From Seohaeicola saemankumensis (GTDB taxonomy: Bacteria; Pseudomonadota; Alphaproteobacteria; Rhodobacterales; Rhodobacteraceae): DNA of 64,000 bases. Below the pieces are notes generated by a model that did not search any database, had not been told where the DNA came from, and saw nothing but the letters and a program-made list of their open reading frames with translations. Below, in pieces: positions 48,733 through 57,695 of this stretch (within the stretch, counting starts at the first letter, position 1; each line of letters opens with the position of its first letter). The DNA lies in contig NZ_JBHTKR010000002.1 of the NCBI RefSeq assembly GCF_042678485.1, positions 372,001 to 436,000 of the forward strand, read 5' to 3'. A program made the position numbers and the translations under genes.

Positions 48733-49860
48733 ATGGCAGGACCGCTTGCAGGATTGAAACTGGTCGAGATGGCGGGGCTTGGCCCCTGTCCCCTGGCCGG
48801 GCAGCTTCTTGCCGATCTGGGCGCGCAGGTCGTCGTGATCGATCGTGCGTCGGCGCCGGGCGATCCAACCGATGTGAACCGGCGCGGCAAGCAGTCGGTG
48901 GCGCTGAACCTGAAATCTGCCGAGGGGCTTGAGGCGGCGCGCCGCCTGATCGCGGGCGCCGATGTGCTGATCGAAGGGTTTCGCCCCGGCGTGATGGAAA
49001 AGCTGGGTCTTGGGCCGCAGGAGTGCCATGCGCTGAACCCCGGTCTGGTGTTCGGGCGGATGACCGGCTGGGGACAGCAGGGACCGCTGTCCATGACGGC
49101 CGGGCATGACATCAACTATCTGGCATTGTCCGGCGCGCTTGGCGCGATCGGCACGGCGGATGGCCCGCCGATACCGCCGCTGAACCTTGTTGCAGACTAT
49201 GGCGGCGGCGCCATGTTCCTGGTGTTCGGCGTGCTCTCGGCGCTCTATGAGCGTGGACATTCGGGCAAGGGGCAGGTTGTCGATGCCGCCATGGTCGATG
49301 GTGTGCCCGCGATGATGGGGCTGATCCATCAATGGCTGGCCAGGGGGCAATGGGGGCAGGGGCGGGGTTCCAACCTGCTTGACGGCGGCGCGCCCTTCTA
49401 TCGGTGCTATGCCACGCGCGACGGGCGCGCGCTGGCGGTCGGCCCGCTGGAGCCGCAGTTCTTCGCACAGCTTGTCGACCTTGCCGGATTGCCGCCCGAA
49501 CACCGCGCCGACCAGATGGATCCCGCCACCTGGCCCGATCGCTGCGCGGCCTATGCCCGTGTCTTTGCCAGCAGGACACGCGACGAATGGATGGCCATCT
49601 TCGCGGGGTCGGATGCCTGCGTAGCCCCCGTGCTGGATTGGGACGAGGTCGAGGATCACCCCCACAACGCGGCGCGCGGCACCTTCCTGCGGGTGGGCGA
49701 TGTGATGCAGGCCGCCCCTGCGCCACGGTTCGACCGCACCCCTGCCGCCACGCCCGCCAGCCCGGGCGCGGCCGGGCGCGACACCGACGCTATCCTGTCC
49801 GAACTGGGCTATGGCCACGCCGAGATTGCGCGCCTGCGCGCCGCAGGGGTGCTGACGTGA
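48733..49860 (+). CDS. Alpha-methylacyl-CoA racemase-like CaiB/BaiF family protein
   Basis: The 375-residue protein has the class III CoA-transferase fold. It opens MAGPLAGLKLVEMAGLGPCP and has the block MTAGHDINYLALSGALGAIG, where the His-Asp pair is typical of alpha-methylacyl-CoA racemases, then RSDLN-like VNRRGKQSVALNLKS and GRMTGWGQQGP. Racemases of this type interconvert (R)- and (S)-2-methylacyl-CoA in branched-chain and sterol side-chain breakdown. A CoA-transferase role cannot be ruled out. ATG 48733 is preceded by GGGAGGACACGATC. It is convergent with putR, with 7 bases between stops. Confidence 0.88.
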   Translation: MAGPLAGLKLVEMAGLGPCPLAGQLLADLGAQVVVIDRASAPGDPTDVNRRGKQSVALNLKSAEGLEAARRLIAGADVLIEGFRPGVMEKLGLGPQECHALNPGLVFGRMTGWGQQGPLSMTAGHDINYLALSGALGAIGTADGPPIPPLNLVADYGGGAMFLVFGVLSALYERGHSGKGQVVDAAMVDGVPAMMGLIHQWLARGQWGQGRGSNLLDGGAPFYRCYATRDGRALAVGPLEPQFFAQLVDLAGLPPEHRADQMDPATWPDRCAAYARVFASRTRDEWMAIFAGSDACVAPVLDWDEVEDHPHNAARGTFLRVGDVMQAAPAPRFDRTPAATPASPGAAGRDTDAILSELGYGHAEIARLRAAGVLT

Positions 49861-49867
49861 CCCGCGC

Positions 49868-50338
49868 TCAGAACGCGCTGTCCTTGACCGCCTGCATCGA
49901 GACATGGGTCGAGGTCGAGCCGACATAGGGCAGGGTCGAAATCACCTCGCCCAGGATCTGGCGGTAGGCCTGGATGTTGTGGCTGCGGATCTTGAGCAGG
50001 TAATCGAATGAGCCTGCGATCATGTGGCATTGTTCGATCTCGGGCACGTCCATCACCGCGCGGTTGAAGGCCGCCAGCGCCTTTTCGGTCGTATCCGTCA
50101 GCCGCACCTCGGCGAAGGCGACATGATCCAGGCCCAGCTTGGCCGGATTGAGCACCGCACGAAACCCCTGGATATATCCCTGATCCTGAAGCCGCTTCAT
50201 CCGCACCTGGCATGGGCTTTTCGACAGCCCCACTTTCTTGGCCAGGTCGGTGATGGCGATCCGCCCGTCCGTGCTGAGTTCGCGCAGGATCTTCCTGTCG
50301 ATCCGGTCAAGTGCGTCTGTTTTCTGCTCGTCCGGCAT
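49868..50338 (-). CDS. putR: Lrp-type proline dehydrogenase activator PutR
   Basis: The 156-residue Lrp/AsnC protein has a winged helix (about 10-65, LAKKVGLSKSPCQVRMKRL) and a RAM ligand domain (about 70-150, CHMIAGSFDYLLKIRSH). In Rhodobacter and Agrobacterium the gene divergent from putA encodes PutR, which activates putA in response to proline. The arrangement here is the same, with 132 bases between starts. ATG 50338 has AAGGA upstream. Confidence 0.93.
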   Translation of the reverse strand: MPDEQKTDALDRIDRKILRELSTDGRIAITDLAKKVGLSKSPCQVRMKRLQDQGYIQGFRAVLNPAKLGLDHVAFAEVRLTDTTEKALAAFNRAVMDVPEIEQCHMIAGSFDYLLKIRSHNIQAYRQILGEVISTLPYVGSTSTHVSMQAVKDSAF

Positions 50339-50470
50339 GCTTTTTCCTTCAAGATCTGACAAATGAAATTCAAACGCCTTGTCGGCGCTTGATCAACAGG
50401 AAAATTGGCTGTCACGCATCTGCTATCCTTGAAACAGGTCCAATTCCCGGATTCGTTGATGAGGTTTGCC

Positions 50471-53400
50471 ATGTCCCGCCTTGCTGCCCTGCGCGAAAAC
50501 ATTCGCGCCACCCACCACATTGCCGAAGATGCCGTGCTGGCAGGTCTGCGCGACAAAATGGCCCCGGATGCCGCGATCCGGGCTGCTGCGGGGCGCCGCG
50601 CGGTCGGGCTGGTGCAGGCCATCCGTGGGGCCGGGCGCCCGGGCCTGATGGAAGTGTTCCTGTCCGAATATGGCCTGTCCACCAATGAGGGCATTGCCCT
50701 GATGTGCCTGGCAGAGGCGCTGCTGCGCGTGCCGGACCGTGAAACCATCGACGACCTGATCGAGGACAAGATCGCCCCCTCCGAATGGGGCGCACATCTG
50801 GGGCGGTCCTCTTCCAGCCTTGTGAATGCCTCGACCTGGGCCTTGATGCTGACCGGCAAGGTGCTGAAGGAAGACCAGGCCCCCGGTGTTGCCAATGTGC
50901 TGCACGGCGCGGTCAAGCGTCTGGGCGAGCCGGTGATCCGGTCTGCCGTCAGCCGCGCCATGAAGGAACTGGGCCATCAGTTCGTGCTGGGCCGCGATAT
51001 CGGCGAGGCGATCAAGCGCGGCGGGGCGCGGGCGGCGCAGGGCTATACCTTTTCCTATGACATGCTGGGCGAGGCCGCGCTGACCGCGCGCGACGCGCAG
51101 AAATACCACGCCGCCTATGCACAGGCCATCGCCCGGCTGGCGACCGAATGCACCAACAGCGATATCCGCGCCAACCCCGGCATCTCGATCAAGCTCAGCG
51201 CGCTGCATCCCCGCTACGAGGTGGGCCAGCGCGACCGCGTGATGGCCGAACTGGTTCCCGCCACGCTGGAACTGGCGCTGGCCGCGCGCAAGGCCGGCAT
51301 GGGGCTGAACATCGACGCGGAAGAGGCCGACAGGCTGGACCTGTCGCTGGACGTGATCGAGGCCGTGCTGCGCCATCCCGGCCTGGCCGGCTGGGACGGG
51401 TTCGGCGTGGTGGTGCAAGCCTATGGCAAGCGCGCCGCCCCGGTGATCGACTGGCTGCATGCCCTGGCCGGTGAACTGGACCGCCGCATCATGGTGCGTC
51501 TTGTCAAGGGCGCCTATTGGGATACCGAAATCAAGCGCGCGCAGGTCGAAGGGCTGGATTGCTTCCCGGTCTTCACCCGCAAGGCGGCAACCGACGTGTC
51601 CTACCTGTGCTGCGCGCACAAGCTGCTGGGGATGACCGACCGCATCTATCCGCAATTCGCCACCCACAACGCGCAGACCGTGGCCGCGATCCTGGAAATG
51701 GCGGGCGACCGCAGCACCTTCGAATTCCAGCGCCTGCATGGCATGGGCGAGGTGCTGCATGACGTGGTGTTGAAAGAGGCGGGCACCCGCTGCCGTATCT
51801 ACGCCCCTGTCGGTGCGCATCGCGACCTGCTGGCCTATCTGGTGCGCCGCCTGCTGGAAAACGGCGCCAACTCCAGCTTCGTGAACCAGATCGTGGACGA
51901 GGATGTGCCCCCCGAAGTGGTGGCCGCCGATCCTTTCGACGCGCTTGAGGGCGCGGCGGGCGTCAGATCCCTGGCCGTCAAGGATCCCGCAGCGCTCTAT
52001 GCGCCGGAGCGGCCCAATTCGCGCGGCTACGACCTGCACGAGGCGCGTGACCTTGACATGATCGACACCGCCCGCGCGCCTTTTGCGGCCCCGCATCAAT
52101 GGCAGGCCGGTCCGCTGGCTGCGGTGGACCTGTCCGCCGCCGAAGTGGTCGAGGCGATCAACCCGGCCGATCCCGCCGACATCGTGGGGCGCACCGCCAT
52201 CTGTTCCGCCGCCGACGCCGAGGCCGCGATTGCTGCGGCCCAGCCCTGGGAGGCTGACGCCCCGACCCGCGCCGCGGTGCTGAACCGTGCCGCCGATCTC
52301 TACGAGCAGCACTTCGGCGAGATTTTCGCCGTGCTGTCGCGCGAAGCGGGCAAGACACCAAAGGATGCCATCGCCGAACTGCGCGAGGCGGTCGATTTCC
52401 TGCGCTATTACGCGGCGCGGGGCCTTGATGCCCAGGGTCCGGCGCGCGGCCTCTTCACCTGCATTTCGCCGTGGAACTTCCCGCTTGCGATCTTCACCGG
52501 CCAGATTGCCGCGGCGCTTGCCGCCGGCAATGCCGTGCTGGCGAAACCGGCGGAAACCACCGCGCTTTGCGCGCATGTGGCGGTCGGACTGCTGCACGAA
52601 GCCGGCGTGCCGCGCGCCGCGCTGCAACTGCTGCCCGGCGCGGGGTCCGTGCTGGGGCCGGTGCTGACGGGCGATGCGCGTGTAGGCGGGGTCTGCTTTA
52701 CTGGCTCGACCGTGACCGCGCAGCGGATCAACCGGACCATGGCCGAAGGCATGGCGCCCGATGCCGCGCTGATCGCGGAAACCGGCGGCCTGAATGCGAT
52801 GATCGTGGACAGCACCGCGCTGCCCGAACAGGCGGTGCGCGACATCGTCGCCTCGGCCTTCCAGTCGGCCGGACAGCGCTGTTCGGCGCTGCGGGTGCTC
52901 TACCTGCAAAAGGACATCGAAAAGCCGTTCCTCGAGATGCTGTTCGGTGCGATGGACGAATTGCGCCTTGGCAATCCCTGGCATCACGATGTTGACGTGG
53001 GCCCGGTGATCGACGCCCGGGCACAGGCCGATTTCGCAGGCTATATCGAGGCGGCCCGCAAGGCCGGCACGCTGCTGAAGGCGATGGAGGCGCCCGCGCA
53101 GGGCCACTTCATCGGCCCCGCCGTGATCCGCGTCAGCGGTATCGAGGCGCTGGAGCGTGAGGTGTTCGGCCCGATCCTGCATGTCGCCACCTTCCGCGCC
53201 GATCAGATCGACGCGGTGGTGGATGCGGTCAACGGGTGCGGTTTCGGGCTGACCTTCGGGATGCATACCCGCATCGACGGGCGGGTCGAACAGGTGACAT
53301 CGCGGCTCAAGGTCGGCAATGCCTATGTCAACCGCAACCAGATCGGCGCGATCGTCGGCAGCCAGCCTTTCGGCGGCGAGGGCCTGTCAGGCACCGGCCC

Positions 53401-53986
53401 CAAGGCGGGCGGGCCATCCTATGTGCCGCGTTTCCTGCGCGCAGAGGTCATGGATCATGCAGGTCAGGCCGGCAAACCTGCTGATGTGGGAGCGGTGCAG
53501 GCCCGGCTTGACCAGCTCAAGGGGTTGGAGCTGGCGCGTCTTTCGGTGACCGATCTGCCGGGGCCGACGGGGGAATCCAACCGCCTGTCCACCTTTGGCC
53601 GGGGCATCGTTCTTTGCCTTGGTCCGACGGCGGCGGATGCGACCGAACAGGTGCGGATCGCGCGGGACAATGGCTGTCACGCGCTGGCCGTGGCGCCGGG
53701 CATCTCGGCCGCGCTGGGCGTGGACGGGGTGCTGCCGAGAGGCGCGCTGGAACATATGCGTGGCTTCGATCTGGTGGCGCTCTGGTCCGACATGCGTGAC
53801 CTGCGCGCGGCGCGGCGTGCGCTGGCGGCTCGCGATGGGGCGTTGATCGGGCTGGCCTGCGGAACGGATCTGGCGGCGCGTTGCCGGATCGAACGGCATA
53901 TCTGCATCGACACGACAGCAGCGGGCGGCAACGCCGCCCTGCTGGCCGCCGAGGCCGAAGAGGGGGCGATGATCGCATCCATGTGA
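50471..53986 (+). CDS. putA: Bifunctional proline dehydrogenase/P5C dehydrogenase PutA
   Basis: The 1171-residue enzyme oxidises proline to glutamate in two steps at the inner membrane face. The FAD-dependent proline dehydrogenase barrel spans about residues 120-440 (PGISIKLSALHPRYE, RLVKGAYWDTEIKRAQ, FATHNAQTV). The aldehyde dehydrogenase follows at about 550-1000 (SPWNFPLAIFTGQIAAALAAGN, FTGSTVTAQ, ETGGLNAMIVD, catalytic Cys in SAGQRCSALRVL). There is no N-terminal ribbon-helix-helix domain, so it does not regulate itself as E. coli PutA does; PutR is the regulator. ATG 50471 has GAGG six bases upstream. Confidence 0.97.
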   Translation: MSRLAALRENIRATHHIAEDAVLAGLRDKMAPDAAIRAAAGRRAVGLVQAIRGAGRPGLMEVFLSEYGLSTNEGIALMCLAEALLRVPDRETIDDLIEDKIAPSEWGAHLGRSSSSLVNASTWALMLTGKVLKEDQAPGVANVLHGAVKRLGEPVIRSAVSRAMKELGHQFVLGRDIGEAIKRGGARAAQGYTFSYDMLGEAALTARDAQKYHAAYAQAIARLATECTNSDIRANPGISIKLSALHPRYEVGQRDRVMAELVPATLELALAARKAGMGLNIDAEEADRLDLSLDVIEAVLRHPGLAGWDGFGVVVQAYGKRAAPVIDWLHALAGELDRRIMVRLVKGAYWDTEIKRAQVEGLDCFPVFTRKAATDVSYLCCAHKLLGMTDRIYPQFATHNAQTVAAILEMAGDRSTFEFQRLHGMGEVLHDVVLKEAGTRCRIYAPVGAHRDLLAYLVRRLLENGANSSFVNQIVDEDVPPEVVAADPFDALEGAAGVRSLAVKDPAALYAPERPNSRGYDLHEARDLDMIDTARAPFAAPHQWQAGPLAAVDLSAAEVVEAINPADPADIVGRTAICSAADAEAAIAAAQPWEADAPTRAAVLNRAADLYEQHFGEIFAVLSREAGKTPKDAIAELREAVDFLRYYAARGLDAQGPARGLFTCISPWNFPLAIFTGQIAAALAAGNAVLAKPAETTALCAHVAVGLLHEAGVPRAALQLLPGAGSVLGPVLTGDARVGGVCFTGSTVTAQRINRTMAEGMAPDAALIAETGGLNAMIVDSTALPEQAVRDIVASAFQSAGQRCSALRVLYLQKDIEKPFLEMLFGAMDELRLGNPWHHDVDVGPVIDARAQADFAGYIEAARKAGTLLKAMEAPAQGHFIGPAVIRVSGIEALEREVFGPILHVATFRADQIDAVVDAVNGCGFGLTFGMHTRIDGRVEQVTSRLKVGNAYVNRNQIGAIVGSQPFGGEGLSGTGPKAGGPSYVPRFLRAEVMDHAGQAGKPADVGAVQARLDQLKGLELARLSVTDLPGPTGESNRLSTFGRGIVLCLGPTAADATEQVRIARDNGCHALAVAPGISAALGVDGVLPRGALEHMRGFDLVALWSDMRDLRAARRALAARDGALIGLACGTDLAARCRIERHICIDTTAAGGNAALLAAEAEEGAMIASM

Positions 53987-54075
53987 TCGCGCTATCCCTG
54001 TTTGATCCGGCGTGGCTCTTGAATTCCGGTCCTTGAAGGCGTCTATCTTGTAAGGCGAAGGATAAGGGCGCCAGG

Positions 54076-56511
54076 ATGGAACAGACGCTACGGCTGGATG
54101 TGACGGGCTTGAGTTGCGCGGGCTGCGTGCGCCGCGCCGAGGCGGCGCTGTCCGGTGTCGAGGGCGTGCAAGAGGCGCGCGTGAACCTTGCCACCAGGAC
54201 GGCAGAGGTGTCGCATGACGGCACCGTGACCCCCTCGGGCGCGGCCGCTGCCCTTGCAAAGGCGGGATATCCCGCCGCCGAAGAAGACCTGCGACTGGCT
54301 GTCGACGGGGCGACTTGCGGCTCCTGTGTGGCGCGGATCGAGGCGGCGTTGCAGGGCGTGCCCGGTGTTGTATCCGCCACGTTCAATCTTGCCGATGGGC
54401 AGGCGCGGTTGCGCGTCCTGTCAGGTGCGGTGGACCTCTCGGCGCTGATCGCCGCGGTCAAACGCGCCGGATATACGGCCAGCCCCGTGACCGATGACAG
54501 GCCCGACGCGGCCGCTGCGCGCGATGCCGCCGATATTGCCCGCCTGCGCCGCGATACGGCTGTCGCCGCCGCGCTGACGCTGCCCGTCATGGTGCTTGCC
54601 ATGGGCGGTCATGTCTGGCCGCCGTTTCATCACTGGGTGCATGGCACGATCGGAACGGGTGCAAGCTGGGTGATCCAGTTCCTGCTGACGACGCTGGTGC
54701 TGTTTGGCCCCGGCCTGCGCTTCTTCAGGTTGGGCCTGCCCGCCTTGCTGCACCGCGCGCCGGACATGAACGCGCTGGTGGCGCTGGGCACGTCGGCCGC
54801 CTGGGGCTTTTCCACGGTGGCGACCTTCGCGCCCGGCATCCTGCCCCCCGGCACAGCCGAGGTCTATTTCGAGGCCGCCGCCGTCATCGTCACCCTGATT
54901 CTGATGGGCCGCTGGCTGGAGGCCCGCGCGCGTGGGCAGGCAGGTCAGGCGATCCGCAAGCTGGCGGGGCTCCAGGTGCGCGAAGCGCGGGTTCGCCGCG
55001 ACGGGGTGATGCGGACCGTGGCGCTCGCGGAACTGGTCACCGGCGACGAGATCGAACTGCGGCCCGGTGCGCGCGTGCCGACCGATGGCACGGTGATCGA
55101 GGGCCGGTCGGATCTGGACGAATCCATGGTCACGGGCGAACCGCTGCCGGTTATGCGGACGGTCGGTGACCGGGTGATCGGCGGTACGGTCAACGGGGCC
55201 GGCGCGCTGATGATCCGTGCGACGGCCACGGGCAAGGATACGGTGCTGTCGCAGATCATGGCCGCCGTGGCCGATGCACAGGGCGCGAAGCTGCCGATCC
55301 AGTCGCTGGTGGACCGGGTCACGGCGGTCTTTGTCCCGGTCGTGATCGCCGTGGCGCTGCTGACGCTGGGCCTGTGGCTGGCCTTCGGCCCGACCCCCGC
55401 GCTGGGACTGGCCATCGTGGCCGCGGTGTCGGTGCTGGTCGTGGCATGTCCCTGCGCCATGGGGCTGGCCGTGCCCGTGTCGATCATGGTGGGCACGGGG
55501 CGCGCGTCCGAACTGGGGGTGCTGTTCCGGCGGGGTGATGCGCTTCAGGCGCTGCAGGGCGTGCAGATCATGGCCTTTGACAAGACCGGCACGCTGACCA
55601 TCGGCAAGCCGGTTGTCTCGGGCATCTCGGTGCTGGAGGGCGCGCAGGAGGATGCGACGCTGGCGGCAATCGCGGCGCTTGAGGCGACCTCGGATCACCC
55701 CATCGCGCGCGCCGTGGTGGCCGAAGCCGAAGCGCGGGGGCTGCAACTGCCCCAGGTGAGCGGGTCAAAGGCAAGTCCGGGCCTGGGTGTGGAGGGTCAG
55801 GTTGCCGGTGCCCATCTGAAAGTGGGTGCCGCGCGGTTCTTCGATGCCGTGCCGGCGGCCCTGTCCCGGACAGTGGCCACATGGGAGGCCGAGGGGCGCA
55901 GCGTCCTGTTCGCCGCCATGGACAACCGGATCGTCGCGGCGCTGGCCGTATCCGACCAGGTCAAGCCCGAGGCGCGGGCCGTGATCGACGCGCTGACAGC
56001 CGCAGGTGTGCGCTCTGCGATGGTCACCGGCGACAGTGCCGCCGCGGCACAGGCAGTGGCGGCGGAACTGGGGATCGCGACGGTGATCGCCGGTGTCATG
56101 CCGACCGCCAAGGCCGATGCGCTGGCGGAACTGGCCAGGCAGGGCCGCGTCGGCTTTGTCGGCGACGGGATCAACGATGCGCCCGCGCTGGCGGCGGCGG
56201 ATGTGGGCATCGCGATGGGGTCGGGCACTGATGTGGCGATCGAGGCTGCCGATATCGTGCTGATGTCCGGTGATCTGCGCGGTGTCGCCACGGCGCATCG
56301 GATCAGCCTCGCGACCATGTCGAACATTCGCCAGAACCTGGTCTGGGCCTTTGGCTACAATGTCGCCCTGATCCCGGTGGCGGCGGGTCTGCTGGCGATC
56401 TTCGGCGGCCCGATGCTGTCGCCGATGCTGGCCAGCGGGGCGATGGCCGCCTCGTCGGTTCTGGTGATCACCAATGCGCTGCGGCTGCGCAGGCTGCGGG
56501 CGGTCGCGTGA
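54076..56511 (+). CDS. copA: Cu(+)-exporting P1B-type ATPase
   Basis: The 811-residue inner-membrane pump has two N-terminal metal-binding domains with LSCAGCV and ATCGSCV. Eight transmembrane segments follow, with the CPC site at residues 458-460 (VVACPCAMGLA), the actuator TGEPLP, the phosphorylation site at Asp 502 (FDKTGTLTIG), SDHPIAR and GDGINDAPALA. The last helix motif ASGAMAASS and the NxxxIP-type helix before it match the copper-specific subgroup P1B-1. It exports Cu(+) to the periplasm for detoxification or cuproenzyme loading. No CueR-type gene is adjacent. The enzyme is the usual size. Confidence 0.94.
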   Translation: MEQTLRLDVTGLSCAGCVRRAEAALSGVEGVQEARVNLATRTAEVSHDGTVTPSGAAAALAKAGYPAAEEDLRLAVDGATCGSCVARIEAALQGVPGVVSATFNLADGQARLRVLSGAVDLSALIAAVKRAGYTASPVTDDRPDAAAARDAADIARLRRDTAVAAALTLPVMVLAMGGHVWPPFHHWVHGTIGTGASWVIQFLLTTLVLFGPGLRFFRLGLPALLHRAPDMNALVALGTSAAWGFSTVATFAPGILPPGTAEVYFEAAAVIVTLILMGRWLEARARGQAGQAIRKLAGLQVREARVRRDGVMRTVALAELVTGDEIELRPGARVPTDGTVIEGRSDLDESMVTGEPLPVMRTVGDRVIGGTVNGAGALMIRATATGKDTVLSQIMAAVADAQGAKLPIQSLVDRVTAVFVPVVIAVALLTLGLWLAFGPTPALGLAIVAAVSVLVVACPCAMGLAVPVSIMVGTGRASELGVLFRRGDALQALQGVQIMAFDKTGTLTIGKPVVSGISVLEGAQEDATLAAIAALEATSDHPIARAVVAEAEARGLQLPQVSGSKASPGLGVEGQVAGAHLKVGAARFFDAVPAALSRTVATWEAEGRSVLFAAMDNRIVAALAVSDQVKPEARAVIDALTAAGVRSAMVTGDSAAAAQAVAAELGIATVIAGVMPTAKADALAELARQGRVGFVGDGINDAPALAAADVGIAMGSGTDVAIEAADIVLMSGDLRGVATAHRISLATMSNIRQNLVWAFGYNVALIPVAAGLLAIFGGPMLSPMLASGAMAASSVLVITNALRLRRLRAVA

Positions 56512-56546
56512 CCGCAGGCGCTTTCGCCGGCTTGTGCCCTTGTGCT

Positions 56547-56570
56547 TGAGTATTTGGGGAAAGATGAAGC
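56547..56570. repeat. Dispersed intergenic motif, copy 2
   Basis: GAGTATTTGGGGAAAGATGA, after the copper ATPase gene, matches the copy at 173-195 after clpX. It lies between the pump and mnmH. Confidence 0.5.
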
Positions 56571-56639
56571 AGGCGCTGTGGCCTTTGGCAGGACGAACCG
56601 TTAGATCAGGCGGTCGGACGCTTGGATATTGATGCTTGC

Positions 56640-57689
56640 ATGGCTCTCAAACTGACCTCACTTGACGCGCTGGCGGCGCTGCCCTTCGATCAGGTGATCG
56701 ATGTGCGCGCGCCGTCGGAATATGCCGAGGATCACATCCCCGGCGCGATCAATCTGCCGGTCCTGTCGGATGAGGAGCGTGCCATCGTGGGCACGATCTA
56801 TGTGCAGCAGGATCGGTTCCTGGCGCGCAAGACAGGGGCCGCACTGGTGGCGCGCAATGCCGCGGCGCATCTGGAGGGGCCGCTTGCGGATCGCGACGGC
56901 GGTTGGCGGCCTTTGGTCTATTGCTGGCGCGGGGGGCAGCGGTCGGGGTCATTCGCCTCGATTCTGGCGCAGGTCGGCTGGAGGGTGGACCTGATCGAGG
57001 GCGGCTATAAAAGCTATCGGCGCCTGGTGGTGACGGCCATGTATGATCAGCCGGTGCCGCATCGGCTGATATTGCTGGATGGTGGCACCGGCACCGCCAA
57101 GACGCGGGTGCTGGCGCGATTGGCGCAGGCCGGCGCGCAGGTCATCGACCTTGAGGCGATGGCCGCCCATCGCGGATCGCTTCTGGGGGGACGGCCCGGC
57201 GGGCAACCCGCGCAGAAGACCTTTGAAAGTCGCATCGCCATGGCGCTTGCCCGGCTTGATCCGTCTCGGCCAGTGTTCCTTGAGGCCGAAAGCAACAAGA
57301 TCGGGCGTCTGATCATCCCGCCGTCGCTATGGCAGGCGATGATCGGCGCGGATCATGTGGTGATCGACGCGCCGCTGGCGGCGCGCGCGCGCTACCTGTG
57401 TCAGGCCTATGCGGACCTGCTGGCCGATCGCGATCTGTTGGTCGCCAAGCTCGCGCCGCTGCGGACATATCATGGCGCCGAGCGGGTCGAGGCCTGGCAG
57501 GCGCAGGCGCGCGCCGGCGCCTTCGAGGGGCTGGCCGCAGAGCTGGTGCAGCATCATTACGACCCGCGTTACATCAAGGCCCAGTCCCGCCAGGGGCGCG
57601 CGCCGCTGGTGCGGCTGGTCATGTCAGGGCTGAGCGATGCCGATCTGGACGCGGCAATTCCGTATATCCTTGCCGCGGTCGGGCCCTGA
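56640..57689 (+). CDS. mnmH: tRNA 2-selenouridine synthase MnmH (SelU)
   Basis: The 349-residue enzyme replaces sulfur with selenium at the wobble uridine of certain tRNAs, using selenophosphate. It has an N-terminal rhodanese domain (about 1-130) with the catalytic Cys in YCWRGGQRSGSF. A P-loop-containing C-terminal domain follows (GGTGTAKTRVLARL, LEAESNKIGRLIIP). The length is normal. ATG 56640 is used; a TTG at 56622 stays in frame. The convergent selD gene ends 7 bases away, supplying its selenium donor. Confidence 0.94.
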   Translation: MALKLTSLDALAALPFDQVIDVRAPSEYAEDHIPGAINLPVLSDEERAIVGTIYVQQDRFLARKTGAALVARNAAAHLEGPLADRDGGWRPLVYCWRGGQRSGSFASILAQVGWRVDLIEGGYKSYRRLVVTAMYDQPVPHRLILLDGGTGTAKTRVLARLAQAGAQVIDLEAMAAHRGSLLGGRPGGQPAQKTFESRIAMALARLDPSRPVFLEAESNKIGRLIIPPSLWQAMIGADHVVIDAPLAARARYLCQAYADLLADRDLLVAKLAPLRTYHGAERVEAWQAQARAGAFEGLAAELVQHHYDPRYIKAQSRQGRAPLVRLVMSGLSDADLDAAIPYILAAVGP

Positions 57690-57695
57690 GGCAGG

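Noticed and set aside
50423..53266. A 947-codon open frame on the minus strand opposite putA
   Set aside because: PutA on the plus strand has clear catalytic motifs in both domains. The antisense product has none.
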